Below, in pieces: positions 8,020 through 16,958 of a stretch of 64,000 nucleotides of DNA (its first letter is position 1; every line of letters begins with the position of its first letter). Location of the stretch: contig JAKAGT010000018.1 in NCBI GenBank assembly GCA_021825585.1, positions 49,468-113,467 on the forward strand. Direction: 5' to 3'. The DNA comes from Bacteroidota bacterium (GTDB lineage Bacteria > Bacteroidota > Ignavibacteria > Kryptoniales > JAKASW01). The translations under genes and the position numbers were made by a program. Under the pieces are notes generated by a model, which searched no databases, was not told the DNA's origin, and worked only from the letters and a program-made list of their open reading frames with translations.

Positions 8020-8826
8020 ATGATGAGTATTAGTCGAAGGACACTTCTGAAGCTGGCCGGCCTTACGGTACTCGGCGTCACGGCAGAGAAATATGCAAGC
8101 GCCCACGCTGGCAGCACCACCGCAAAAGTTCTCGCCAAAGCCGTGAGCGCCGGGAAGCGGCTGACAAATAACAATGTGCAACAAAAAGTACGCCTGGCGA
8201 TGGTGGTGGACCTGAGGAAGTGCGTTTCCGAGCAAGGGTGCACAAAATGTATAGATGCCTGCAACCAGGCTCACAACATACCGGACTTCGGCGACTCGAA
8301 GGATGCGATAAAATGGATCTGGGAAGAGCCTTATGAGAATGCATTCCTCGACCAGGAAAACTTCTACATGAGGGATGAGTTCAAGAATAAGATGGTCCCT
8401 GTGTTCTGCAACAACTGTGACGAGCCGCCGTGCGTGGAGGTTTGCCCGACGCAGGCGACTTTCAAACGGGACGACGGGATCGTGATGATGGACTGGCACA
8501 GGTGCATAGGTTGCAGGTACTGCATGGCGGCCTGCCCGTATGGCTCGCGGAGTTTTAACTGGAGGGACCCAAGGCCATTCATCAAAAACATCAACCCGGA
8601 TTATCCGACACGTATGAAAGGGGTTGTCGAGAAATGTACCTGGTGCGATGAGAGAGTCGACCAGGGACTCCTCCCGCTTTGTGTGGAGGCTTGCCCGGAA
8701 AAAGCGATGGCCTTCGGAAACCTTAATGATCCTGACTCGGATGTGAGACAATTACTGAAGGACAATTTCTCAGTCAGACGAAAACCCGGTCTCGGAACAA
8801 GTCCGGAAATCTACTATCTGGTATAA
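8020..8826 (+). CDS. dsrO: DsrO, periplasmic Fe-S subunit with Tat signal
   Basis: This 268-residue protein starts with a twin-arginine signal (SRRTLLKLAGLTVLG). It then has four ferredoxin-type cysteine clusters, including CTKCIDACNQAH, CNNCDEPPCVEVCP, CIGCRYCMAACP and CTWCDERVDQG with the later CVEACP. This matches the HybA/DmsB-like DsrO that sits in the periplasm and connects DsrJ to DsrP. Two adjacent ATG codons at 8020 and 8023 could both serve as the start. No convincing Shine-Dalgarno is visible, perhaps because the repeat element directly upstream replaced the original leader. Confidence 0.92.
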   Translation: MMSISRRTLLKLAGLTVLGVTAEKYASAHAGSTTAKVLAKAVSAGKRLTNNNVQQKVRLAMVVDLRKCVSEQGCTKCIDACNQAHNIPDFGDSKDAIKWIWEEPYENAFLDQENFYMRDEFKNKMVPVFCNNCDEPPCVEVCPTQATFKRDDGIVMMDWHRCIGCRYCMAACPYGSRSFNWRDPRPFIKNINPDYPTRMKGVVEKCTWCDERVDQGLLPLCVEACPEKAMAFGNLNDPDSDVRQLLKDNFSVRRKPGLGTSPEIYYLV

Positions 8827-8836
8827 GGTAAATCAT

Positions 8837-9994
8837 ATGATAGAACATGCATTTAGAGGGAGCAGGAAGTACTGGAGCTGGCTCCTGTTCCTGGCCCTGG
8901 TAATCCTGGCAGGATTCTACTTCTACATGAGGCAATTCATCTACGGGCTCGGAGTAACCGGCATGAGCAGAAACGTGAGCTGGGGACTTTATATAGCTCA
9001 GTTCACTTTCATAGTCGGGGTGGCCGCGTCGGCGGTTATGGTTGTCCTTCCATATTACCTGCACGACTACAAGGCATTCGGGAAGATAACGATTCTCGGT
9101 GAGTTCCTCGCCATTTCATCGGTCATTATGTGCATGCTCTTTGTCTTTGTCGATCTTGGCCAGCCCTTTCGCGTGTTGAACATTTTCCTCTACCCGACAT
9201 TCCACTCGCTTATGTTCTGGGACGTGGTCGCGTTGAGCGGCTATCTCGTGTTAAACGTCATTATTACGCGCGTGACACTTGAGGCTGAGCGGAATTCGAT
9301 ATCCCCTCCGAAATGGATCAGGCCCGTAATAATCATTTCGATTCCCTGGGCGATCAGTATTCATACGGTCACGGCGTTCTTGTTTGCCGGTCTTGCAGGG
9401 AGACCGTTCTGGCTGACCGCCGTACTCGCTCCAAGATTTCTGGCATCCGCATTCTCCGCCGGTCCGGCATTGCTGCTGCTGCTCTGTCTCCTGCTTAAAA
9501 AGTTGACACGCTTCGACGCGGGTGAAGAAGCCATTAAGAAGCTGGGGTTGATAATCACTTACGCGATGTGTGTAAATGTATTTCTCATTCTGATGGAATT
9601 CTTCACGACATTTTACAGCCACATTCCGGAGGACGCAGCGCACTTGCAGTATCTGTATTTCGGCCTTGATGGAAAAGCGAAGCTGGTTCCGTGGATGTGG
9701 GCCTCCGCAGCCCTCGCGATTATCTCGCTTGCGGTTCTTCTTGTTCCGCGAGCCCGCAGGGATCACAGAACACTTATCCTCGCCTGTACTGCCGTATTTC
9801 TATCGATATGGATCGACAAGGGACTCGGACTGGTCATAACCGGTTTCATCCCGTCGCCATTCGGCAAGGTGATCCAATACTGGCCCACGATACCTGAATC
9901 AATGATTGCGCTGGGAATCTGGGCTATCGGAGTCCTCCTCATAACGATATTTTACAAAATGGCCCTGTCTATAAGGCGCGAGGTGGAGGCGTAA
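8837..9994 (+). CDS. dsrP: DsrP, NrfD-family integral membrane subunit
   Basis: This 385-residue protein is hydrophobic throughout, with about ten membrane segments, in the NrfD/PsrC family. The first is WLLFLALVILAGFYFYMRQF, followed by the family-typical VSWGLYIAQF. DsrP exchanges electrons between menaquinone and the periplasmic DsrJ/DsrO arm. The gene starts 11 bases after the dsrO stop. The C-terminus is short and charged (ALSIRREVEA). It is the last dsr gene of the run; the following 440 bases contain only gene remnants. Confidence 0.93.
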   Translation: MIEHAFRGSRKYWSWLLFLALVILAGFYFYMRQFIYGLGVTGMSRNVSWGLYIAQFTFIVGVAASAVMVVLPYYLHDYKAFGKITILGEFLAISSVIMCMLFVFVDLGQPFRVLNIFLYPTFHSLMFWDVVALSGYLVLNVIITRVTLEAERNSISPPKWIRPVIIISIPWAISIHTVTAFLFAGLAGRPFWLTAVLAPRFLASAFSAGPALLLLLCLLLKKLTRFDAGEEAIKKLGLIITYAMCVNVFLILMEFFTTFYSHIPEDAAHLQYLYFGLDGKAKLVPWMWASAALAIISLAVLLVPRARRDHRTLILACTAVFLSIWIDKGLGLVITGFIPSPFGKVIQYWPTIPESMIALGIWAIGVLLITIFYKMALSIRREVEA

Positions 9995-10046
9995 CTCGTG
10001 AAGACTAGCGTTTGCCGAATTATCATATTCAACCGCCGAGCTAATT

Positions 10047-10150
10047 ATGACCGAAGACGAAACAGGTAAGATTGTGGCCGACTATGCGTCAAAAGTTCAC
10101 CCGGCGCTCGGACCCGGACTACCGGAGTCTGCCTGCGGGTTTTACCCCAG
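10047..10150 (+). pseudogene. Remnant of a GxxExxY (PDDEXK_3) gene start
   Basis: The reading frame from ATG 10047 begins MTEDETGKIVADYASKVHPA and continues LGPGLPESAC. This closely resembles the start of GxxExxY proteins, which usually read KVHRALGPGLLESVY. The family's conserved Tyr is Cys here, and similarity ends after about 30 residues, well short of the normal approximately 125. I read it as a decayed gene fragment in the dsrP downstream space. Confidence 0.6.
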
Positions 10151-10173
10151 GCACGAGATTACCGAGAGAGTAG

Positions 10174-10359
10174 CCGATCGTTCCAATGCGGTCTCTTATG
10201 TTCGTATGCGAGAGAGGCACGAAAGGTTATGAAGCGGCAAGGTTGTTTAGGGTGAATGGGCACAGTAACGTCTCGTATTTGGGCGGCGGCAATCTGCTTT
10301 ACAGCAGAATAGAGAGTCGTATGAAAGCTCGGCGTTCAGTGCGACGCGCGGTCAGTTAG
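10174..10359 (+). pseudogene. Remnant of a rhodanese-like domain
   Basis: After an in-frame TAG at 10171-10173 this frame reads PIVPMRSLMFVCERGTKGYE and then AARLFRVNGHSNVSYLGGGN. That is the second half of a rhodanese-type domain, where the family usually has a V-x-Y-C-x-x-G-x-R-G-Y-x-A-A loop. The catalytic cysteine position is present, but the first half of the domain and any start signal are missing. It may be the tail of a lost sulfurtransferase or of a coenzyme-A-disulfide-reductase-like gene. Confidence 0.45.
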
Positions 10360-10434
10360 AAGCGTGAGAAAGAGACTTTCGTTTCTGAAACGTGTGTGTT
10401 GTGAAATGAACAAGCTAAGTAAGCGGGAGGCGTT

Positions 10435-11265
10435 ATGTCAATCATAACTATCTCAAGAGGGTCTTTGAGTGCGTCGGTGATGCTTGCAGAGAAGGTATCG
10501 GAAAGACTCAAGTGGGCGGTCGTGACAAGAGAAGATGTACTCAGGGCGGCGGAAAAATACGGGATCAAAGAGACGGGGTTAGGTGAACTGTCATTCATTG
10601 AAAAGTCGCCGGGCATCCTGGACAAGATGGGAGACCGAAAGAAGCATTATCTCTTATGTTTTCAAACTGCGCTGTTCGACTTTGCGCTCAAGGGGGACTT
10701 TATCTACAACGGTCACCTCGCGCAGTTCCTTCTCACGAAGATTCCTTCAGTGGTGCGTGTTCTGTTGACTGCCCCCGATGAATTCAGAATCAGCAGTGTG
10801 ATGAAGGAAAGCGGCAAATCGAGGGGGGAAGCTATTTCACACATTAAGCTGACTGACGAGAGGAGACAGAAGTGGTCTCATTTCCTGTACGGAGTAAACT
10901 GGAAAGATCCGGCTTTTTACGACCTGGTGTTCAACATTGAGAGAATAAGCATAGACCTTGCAGCGGATATCCTTGCAGATGTCATATCCAGCGAAGAGTT
11001 TAAATCGGGAAAGGAGACCGAGCAGGTCCTCAGAAATTTGCATCTTGCTTCGCTGGCAAAAGTCAGCCTGCAGCAATCGCCGCGGACAAGGGGAAGCGAT
11101 GTGGAGATCGAAGCGGACTCGGCAAGCGGATCGTTGACGGTGACAGGAAGCTGCCCCAGGGTAGGCGCCGGAATGTGGGAAAACGACATCAGGACTGTAC
11201 TCTCGAAACTGGAGGGAGTTAAAACAATCAAAGTGGAGAAATCAGTCGTGGGATATTACGAATGA
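10435..11265 (+). CDS. Cytidylate-kinase-like protein with C-terminal BON domain, paralogue 1 (degenerate P-loop)
   Basis: This 276-residue protein opens with IITISRGSLSASVMLAEKVS, the start of the Cytidylate_kin2 family. It shares blocks with two paralogues in the window, for example KWSHFLYGVNWKDPAFYDLV. Residues about 220-276 form a BON-like domain (VEIEADSASGSLTVTGSCP), which normally binds phospholipid or ligand. The Walker A lysine is absent here: the paralogue has GSFSGGKS where this one has GSLSASVM, so nucleotide phosphorylation is doubtful. GGGAGG lies just upstream of the start. It sits between dsrMKJOP and qmoA on the same strand. Its role is unknown; a regulatory or scaffold function is possible. 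Confidence 0.75.
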   Translation: MSIITISRGSLSASVMLAEKVSERLKWAVVTREDVLRAAEKYGIKETGLGELSFIEKSPGILDKMGDRKKHYLLCFQTALFDFALKGDFIYNGHLAQFLLTKIPSVVRVLLTAPDEFRISSVMKESGKSRGEAISHIKLTDERRQKWSHFLYGVNWKDPAFYDLVFNIERISIDLAADILADVISSEEFKSGKETEQVLRNLHLASLAKVSLQQSPRTRGSDVEIEADSASGSLTVTGSCPRVGAGMWENDIRTVLSKLEGVKTIKVEKSVVGYYE

Positions 11266-11282
11266 ACACCGGGAAGCGGATG

Positions 11283-11407
11283 CTCGAGACCGGATACCAG
11301 ATGCTGAATATGGAATATGAATTGCAAATTCATACAAAGTGTTGAGAAACAGCACATGGGCAAGAAATGATCCGGTATCTGGTGACCGGAATCCAGTATC
11401 CAGTACC
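11283..11407. repeat. Type B dispersed repeat (CCGGATACCAGAT family) upstream of qmoA
   Basis: ACCGGATACCAGAT at 11289-11302 faces TCCGGTATCTGGT and then CCAGTATCCAGTACC at about 11370-11407, forming a second family of imperfect inverted repeats. Inside lies a perfect small palindrome, TATGAATT at 11316-11323 and AATTCATA at 11327-11334, with a three-base loop that could be an operator. No gene lies in this interval. Confidence 0.55.
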
Positions 11408-11424
11408 AAGAATGGAATTTCATC

Positions 11425-12681
11425 ATGAATGACAACTCAATGACATCTGATCTTCTGATAGTAGGCGCCGGCATAGCAGGTATCACCGCGGCAGTAGAAG
11501 CTGCCGAGACGGGATTGAAGGTTGTGCTGCTGGAGAAAAGGGCGTACATCGGCGGGAAAGTAACTCAGTTCAACAAGTACTTCCCGAAATTATGTCCGCC
11601 AAGCTGCGGATTGGAAATCAACATCCGCCGGTTGCGTTCGAACCCGTTTATAAAACTATTCACGCTGGCGGAAGTGAGCGACGTTTCCGGTGAAGCTGGA
11701 AAGTATGAGGTCAACATCAAATTGAAGCCGAGGTTTGTTACCGATAAATGCACTTCCTGCGGAGACTGCGTTCAAGTCTGCCCGGAATCGAGGAACAACG
11801 ATTTCAATTACGGAATGGACCGGACCACTTCGATTTATCTTCCATACGGGAACTCATATCCCGCGAAGTATGTGATCGACCAGGCGACCTGTAAAGGAAG
11901 CCTCTGCAACAGGTGCGTGGATGTGTGCAAGTACGGCGCAATAGATTTATCCGAGCAGGAAACGGCCATCACGGTAAAAGCCCGTTCAATCATTTGGGCA
12001 ACCGGATGGGAGCCTTATGACGCGAAGAAGCTTGACATGCTCGGCTTCGGCAAATTCCCGGACGTCATCACAAACGTAATGATGGAGAGATTGGCTGCCC
12101 CCGACGGGCCGACAAAAGGAAAGATCCTGCGGCCTTCAACGAACGGAGGAATCAGCAGCGTCGCGTTCGTGCAATGCGCCGGTTCAAGAGACGAAAACCA
12201 TCTCGAATATTGTTCCTCCGTCTGCTGTATGGCGTCATTGAAACATACGAGGTACATACGCGAACAGTACCCGGACGCCGAAATTCACGTCCATTATATC
12301 GACGTCAGATCCAGCGGCATCTTCGAAGATTTTTACAGCGACGTTCAGAAGGATGCTAAGGTACATTTCCTTAGAGGGAAAGTCGCAAAGGTCTCCTTTG
12401 ATGCGTCCGGCGACAGGCTGGTAGTTGAGGCAGAGGACACGATGACGGGTGCCCGTATAAAGGAGTCCGTGGATCTCGTCATCCTGGCAACCGGAATGCA
12501 GCCGGCCGTGAAGGACCTGCCGATTGACCGTTCATTGATAGACAGCAACGGCTTCATTATCTCCGACACACCCGGAATGATCGGATGCGGTGTGAATACG
12601 AACCCGAAAGATGTGTCATCCGTTGTCCAGGAAGCAACGGGTTCGGTATTGAAGGCAATTCAAGCAATCAAAGGGAACTAG
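11425..12681 (+). CDS. qmoA: QmoA, HdrA-like flavoprotein subunit of the quinone-interacting complex
   Basis: This 418-residue protein has an N-terminal FAD fold (DLLIVGAGIAGITAAVEAAE). It has the HdrA-type region FPKLCPPSCGLEIN and ferredoxin-like cysteines CTSCGDCVQVCP and CNRCVDVCKYGAI. QmoA with QmoB and QmoC moves electrons from menaquinol to APS reductase. It is followed by qmoB after four bases, whereas qmoC is found about 7.6 kb downstream. The length agrees with known QmoA. Confidence 0.93.
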   Translation: MNDNSMTSDLLIVGAGIAGITAAVEAAETGLKVVLLEKRAYIGGKVTQFNKYFPKLCPPSCGLEINIRRLRSNPFIKLFTLAEVSDVSGEAGKYEVNIKLKPRFVTDKCTSCGDCVQVCPESRNNDFNYGMDRTTSIYLPYGNSYPAKYVIDQATCKGSLCNRCVDVCKYGAIDLSEQETAITVKARSIIWATGWEPYDAKKLDMLGFGKFPDVITNVMMERLAAPDGPTKGKILRPSTNGGISSVAFVQCAGSRDENHLEYCSSVCCMASLKHTRYIREQYPDAEIHVHYIDVRSSGIFEDFYSDVQKDAKVHFLRGKVAKVSFDASGDRLVVEAEDTMTGARIKESVDLVILATGMQPAVKDLPIDRSLIDSNGFIISDTPGMIGCGVNTNPKDVSSVVQEATGSVLKAIQAIKGN

Positions 12682-12685
12682 CAAA

Positions 12686-14926
12686 ATGGCTATAGAGGCT
12701 AAAGTTGGCGTTTACCTGTGTTCTGGATGCGGGATCGGGGAATCCCTGAAATGCGAAGAGCTGGCGAAGGTTGCCACCGCGGAAAACAAGGTGCCGGTCT
12801 GCAAGATCAAAAGCTGGCTATGCAGTGAAGGGAGTGTTAGAGAAATAAGTGTAGACATCAAACGCGAGAATTTGAACCGCGTGGTGATCGGAGCCTGTTC
12901 GCCGAGGTTTCTCTCCGACGTTTTCCAATTTGATTCCAGTGTCCTGGTCGACCGCGTCAATCTGAGAGAGAATGTTGCCTGGACTCATAAGCCAAACGAC
13001 GAAGATACACAAATGCTTGCGGGTGATTACCTTCGAATGGGGATTGCGAAGGTAAGGAACAGCGAGCCTCCACAGCCGTTCAGGAATGAAGTCAATGAGA
13101 CGATCCTTGTCGTTGGCGGAGGCGTCACTGGGTTGACATCCGCACTCGCTGCGGCGAAGGCGGGCTTTTCAGTGGTGCTGACCGAGAAAGAAAGTCGGCT
13201 TGGTGGGTGGGCGAACAAGCTCTACAAGATTGCCCCTTATGAGCGGCCTTACACGGAACCGCAAGACTCGAAGATCGAGTCGTTGATTTACGAAGTTGAA
13301 ACCAACGTCAGGATAACAGTAGTAACTTCCTGTTTGATCGAAAAAATTTCCGGTCAGCCTGGAGATTTCAAGGTAGTGTTGAGGATCGACGGAGGAGCCC
13401 GTACAGAACTGATGACCGTAGGCGCCATTGTTCAGGCGACGGGTGGAAAGCCTTATGATCCCAACAAGTTGGGCGATCTTGGGTATGGCAAATTTGATAA
13501 TGTCATAACGGGTGTCCAGCTTGAACAATATTTCAAGGATGGAACTGACCATCAGATTTTCAGAGGCGGGTCCGTCAAGAGTGTCGCCTTCATATTATGC
13601 GCGGGCTCGAGGGACGAAAAACATCTCCCCTATTGCTCTTCGGTTTGCTGTTCAGCTTCGCTGAAGCAGGCGTTGTATATCAGGGAGAGATATCCCGACG
13701 CGCTCGTGTACTTGATTTACAGAGACATGAGAACGCCCGCCCGGCACGAACTGTTCTACAAGCGAGTTCAGAATGAAGACAGAGTATTTCTTACGAAAGG
13801 CGAAGTCGCCGGTCTCAGCAAATCAGACAACGGTTCAATATTCATAGACATAGACAATACGCTTCTGGGTGAAAAAGTCCGTATAGAATCCGATCTGGTG
13901 GTGCTTGCGACCGGCATGGTTCCAACGACGCTGGTCGGCAACGTTGAATCAGGAAACGATGGGCCGACATCAGGAGAGGTAACACTTGACGGGAAAAAAG
14001 CGGCTGAGTCTGCCGAAGCCGGTGCGAAGATATTGAACCTGGCATACAGGCAGGGTACCGATCTGCCCACCCTGAAATACGGATTTCCCGATTCCCACTA
14101 TATCTGTTTTCCCTATGAGACGAGGAGAACCGGCATCTACGCTGCCGGGTGCGTGCGTTCCCCGATGGATTTTTCCGCAAGCAAGAATGATGCTTACGGC
14201 GCCGCGTTGAAGGCGATACAACTCGTGCACTCCGTCAAAGAAGGAAAGGCGGTCCATCCGAGATCGGGCGACGAATCATTCCCCGAATTCTTCCTCCAGC
14301 GATGCACGCAGTGTAAGCGATGCACTGAGGAATGCCCATTCGGGACTTTGGATGAAGATGAGAAGGGGACCCCGCTTCTGAACACCAACAGGTGTCGAAG
14401 GTGCGGCATCTGTCTTGGAGCATGCCCGGAGAGAATTATCTCGTTCAAGGATTACTCTATCGCAATGGTTTCATCAATGATCAAAGCTGTCGAGATACCG
14501 GACGAGGATGAGGACAAACCCAGGATACTCGCGTTCATGTGTGAGAATGACGCTTATCCTGCGCTGGATACTGTGGGGAAGTGCCATATGGAATACGACT
14601 CCAACATCCGCGTGATCCCGGTCCGCTGTCTCGGATCGGTGAATGTTGTTTGGATCGCGGATGCACTTTCCAAAGGCTTCGACGGCGTTCTCATGCTCGG
14701 TTGTAAGTTCGGAGTCGACTACCAGTGTCACTTCATTCGAGGGAGCGAACTCGCGAACAAGAGAATGGAGAACGTTCAGGAAAAGCTTAAGCAGCTTGTG
14801 CTTGAGCCGGAGAGAGTAAAGCTCTTGACGCTTTCGATCGATGAGTACGCAAAGCTACCCGGAATTTTCAACGAATTTGTCGAAGAAGTGCGGGAGATTG
14901 GCCCCAACCCTTATAAGGGCATGTGA
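12686..14926 (+). CDS. qmoB: QmoB, HdrA/MvhD-like flavoprotein subunit
   Basis: This is a 746-residue protein. An N-terminal region with CSGCG is followed by a flavin fold (ILVVGGGVTGLTSALAAAKA, about residues 137-156). Two [4Fe-4S] motifs follow (CTQCKRCTEECPFG and CRRCGICLGACP, about residues 540-590), and a C-terminal MvhD-like domain has paired cysteines (RILAFMCEN, VRCLGS, LGCKFGVDYQCH). This is the QmoB architecture, which suggests flavin-based electron transfer between Qmo and AprBA. Four bases separate it from qmoA. No frameshift or truncation is seen. Confidence 0.93.
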   Translation: MAIEAKVGVYLCSGCGIGESLKCEELAKVATAENKVPVCKIKSWLCSEGSVREISVDIKRENLNRVVIGACSPRFLSDVFQFDSSVLVDRVNLRENVAWTHKPNDEDTQMLAGDYLRMGIAKVRNSEPPQPFRNEVNETILVVGGGVTGLTSALAAAKAGFSVVLTEKESRLGGWANKLYKIAPYERPYTEPQDSKIESLIYEVETNVRITVVTSCLIEKISGQPGDFKVVLRIDGGARTELMTVGAIVQATGGKPYDPNKLGDLGYGKFDNVITGVQLEQYFKDGTDHQIFRGGSVKSVAFILCAGSRDEKHLPYCSSVCCSASLKQALYIRERYPDALVYLIYRDMRTPARHELFYKRVQNEDRVFLTKGEVAGLSKSDNGSIFIDIDNTLLGEKVRIESDLVVLATGMVPTTLVGNVESGNDGPTSGEVTLDGKKAAESAEAGAKILNLAYRQGTDLPTLKYGFPDSHYICFPYETRRTGIYAAGCVRSPMDFSASKNDAYGAALKAIQLVHSVKEGKAVHPRSGDESFPEFFLQRCTQCKRCTEECPFGTLDEDEKGTPLLNTNRCRRCGICLGACPERIISFKDYSIAMVSSMIKAVEIPDEDEDKPRILAFMCENDAYPALDTVGKCHMEYDSNIRVIPVRCLGSVNVVWIADALSKGFDGVLMLGCKFGVDYQCHFIRGSELANKRMENVQEKLKQLVLEPERVKLLTLSIDEYAKLPGIFNEFVEEVREIGPNPYKGM

Positions 14927-15030
14927 CCGAATTCCCAACAGAATGATTACAAAACTCCTGCTCTTCGTTGATTCTACCTGTAGTGGCGGGTATGTTTTTG
15001 CCGGTAACATTCTTAAATGAGAGGAAAGTT

Positions 15031-16272
15031 ATGGCAGGATCTACTTTGATACGGCCGCACGGAAGCGATAAGCTGAAGATCCTTCTTCTGAGCGGCAAAG
15101 CAAAAGAAGAAGAACTACAGAAGGCAAAAAGCCTTAAGAAACTTTGTATGACCAGTCGAGAGACGGGTGACCTGATAATGCTTGGGATTGGAGGGTTCAC
15201 GCCGCTCGACGGTTTCATGGGCCATGACGACTGGCAGGGAGTCTGTTCCGACATGAGAATGGCGGACGGCTTGTTCTGGCCTATTCCCATTACGATGTCG
15301 GTCTCGGATGACGAGGCAAAATCACTGAAGACAGGTCAGGAAGTGGCGCTGTACAGTGATGAGACTGATGAATTGATGGGAACTATGCGAGTCACTGAGA
15401 AATACCAGATCGACAGGGATTTTGAGTGCAAAGAGGTCTTCACCACGACGGATCCTGAACATCCCGGCGTGAAGATGGTGATGCAGCAGAAGCCGTGGAA
15501 CATAGCCGGTCCGGTCAAAGTGCTCTCAGAAAGCTATTTCCCAACCGAGTTTGCAGGATTGTACCAACGGCCCGAGGAAAGCCGGAAGATATTCGCGGAG
15601 AAAGGATGGAGAACGATAGCGGCGCTGCAGCTTCGCAATCCGATGCACCGTTCTCACGAGTTCCTCGCGAAGATTGCCCTGGAAGTCAGCGATGGCTTGT
15701 ATATTCATCAGCTTGTCGGAAAGTTGAAACCGGGCGACATCCCCGCCGAAATCAGGGCAAAATGCATCGATGTACTCGTTGAAAACTACTTCGTCAAAGA
15801 CACCGCTGTCTGCGGCGGATATCCTCTGGATATGCGATATGCCGGGCCGAGAGAAGCGCTGTTGCACGGTGTATTCAGACAGAATTTCGGCTGCACTCAT
15901 CTTATAGTGGGACGCGATCATGCCGGAGTGGGAAACTATTACGGGCCATTCGACGCTCAGAAGATATTCTACCAGTTACCGGCCGACGCACTGTTGCTGA
16001 AGCCGCTTCCGATTGACTGGACGTTCTGGTGCTTCAAATGCGGCGGCATGGCATCGATGAAGACCTGCCCGCACAAGAAAGAAGACAGATTATTCCTGAG
16101 TGGTACAGCTCTCAGGAAGGCTCTGTCTGAGGGAAGCGAAGTGCCGCCGGAGTTCAGCAGACCCGAAGTGCTTGCTATCCTACGCGATTACTATTCGAAG
16201 CTGGATGAGAAAGTCGAAATAAAGATGCACCAATTTGCGACCGGGGACGCATCTGAGAAAGCAAAGAAATAA
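15031..16272 (+). CDS. sat: Sulfate adenylyltransferase (ATP sulfurylase)
   Basis: This is 413 residues from ATG 15031, chosen because GAGAGGA lies eight bases upstream and the protein then begins [11 protein letters not shown] as in other Sat proteins. Signature motifs are present: [11 protein letters not shown] for ATP/sulfate binding, [17 protein letters not shown], and a CFKCGG...TCPHK cysteine/histidine group typical of the zinc-binding homo-oligomeric Sat of sulfate reducers. It activates sulfate to APS for AprBA, whose genes follow after a type A repeat. The reading frame also extends upstream to 14968, but that part is not Sat-like. Confidence 0.95.
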   Translation: MAGSTLIRPHGSDKLKILLLSGKAKEEELQKAKSLKKLCMTSRETGDLIMLGIGGFTPLDGFMGHDDWQGVCSDMRMADGLFWPIPITMSVSDDEAKSLKTGQEVALYSDETDELMGTMRVTEKYQIDRDFECKEVFTTTDPEHPGVKMVMQQKPWNIAGPVKVLSESYFPTEFAGLYQRPEESRKIFAEKGWRTIAALQLRNPMHRSHEFLAKIALEVSDGLYIHQLVGKLKPGDIPAEIRAKCIDVLVENYFVKDTAVCGGYPLDMRYAGPREALLHGVFRQNFGCTHLIVGRDHAGVGNYYGPFDAQKIFYQLPADALLLKPLPIDWTFWCFKCGGMASMKTCPHKKEDRLFLSGTALRKALSEGSEVPPEFSRPEVLAILRDYYSKLDEKVEIKMHQFATGDASEKAKK

Positions 16273-16279
16273 CAAAGGC

Positions 16280-16440
16280 AAATTCTAGACTCTAAATACT
16301 AAACTCTAAACAAATTCGAATGTTCAAAAGTCGATTAACAATGCCTTCGGACTCAAGGAAAACTGGTAGGGTGCAAACATCCGCTATTTCGAGATTTGAA
16401 CGTTGTTTAGAATTTAGGGTTTCGGATTTAGAGTTTATGA
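16280..16440. repeat. Type A dispersed imperfect palindrome, copy 3
   Basis: The left arm (16280-16320) reads with CTCTAAATACTAAACTCTAA. The right arm (16390-16440) carries GTTTAGAATTTAGGGTTTCG. About 70 bases separate them. The pair fills nearly all of the sat-aprB space and may fold into a long imperfect hairpin in the mRNA. A strong ribosome-binding site for aprB follows at 16485-16493. Confidence 0.75.
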
Positions 16441-16498
16441 CGTTATGGGATTCCTGGAGATTTTATCAATCAAGTGAAACTGTAAAGGAGGTAATTTC

Positions 16499-16942
16499 AT
16501 GCCGAGTTATGTGAATCCTGATAAATGCGATGGATGCAAGGCATTGGACAAGACGGCGTGCCAGTACATCTGTCCGAATGATTTGATGGCGCTGAACAAG
16601 GACTCGATGAAAGCTTATAACCGTGAACCGGAGATGTGCTGGGAATGCTACAATTGTGTCAAGATTTGTCCGACGCAGGCAATCGAAGTTCGGGGTTATG
16701 CGGATTTTGTTCCGCTCGGTGCGACTGTGACGCCGATGAGAAGCACGGATTCGATTATGTGGACCGTGAAGTTCCGCAACGGTACGTTGAAAAGGTTCAA
16801 GTTCCCGATTCGGACGACGGAAGAAGGAAAGGCCGTCCCCGATGGCGGATGGAAATCAAAAGAAGCCGACCTCAAGAGTCCGGTGCTATTCACGGAGCCA
16901 GAGTCTTTGGGTCTTCCACAAGTAGTCGCAATAAAGCATTAG
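16499..16942 (+). CDS. aprB: Adenylylsulfate reductase beta subunit
   Basis: This 147-residue ferredoxin-like subunit carries eight cysteines for two [4Fe-4S] clusters: CDGCKALDKTACQYICP and CWECYNCVKICP. The C-terminal half (TVKFRNGTLKRFKFPIRTTE) is the AprB tail that wraps AprA. AAAGGAGGT at 16485-16493 is a near-perfect Shine-Dalgarno six bases from the ATG, which fits the very high expression of this enzyme in sulfate reducers. It precedes aprA by 16 bases. Confidence 0.96.
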   Translation: MPSYVNPDKCDGCKALDKTACQYICPNDLMALNKDSMKAYNREPEMCWECYNCVKICPTQAIEVRGYADFVPLGATVTPMRSTDSIMWTVKFRNGTLKRFKFPIRTTEEGKAVPDGGWKSKEADLKSPVLFTEPESLGLPQVVAIKH

Positions 16943-16958
16943 GGAGGTTGGAACAGTT

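Noticed and set aside
10198..10359. Rhodanese-like frame as an intact small gene
   Set aside because: It has only the second half of the domain, an in-frame stop directly before it and no ribosome-binding site.
14968..15030. Longer N-terminus for sat
   Set aside because: The extra 21 residues are not Sat-like and ATG 15031 has a good ribosome-binding site.
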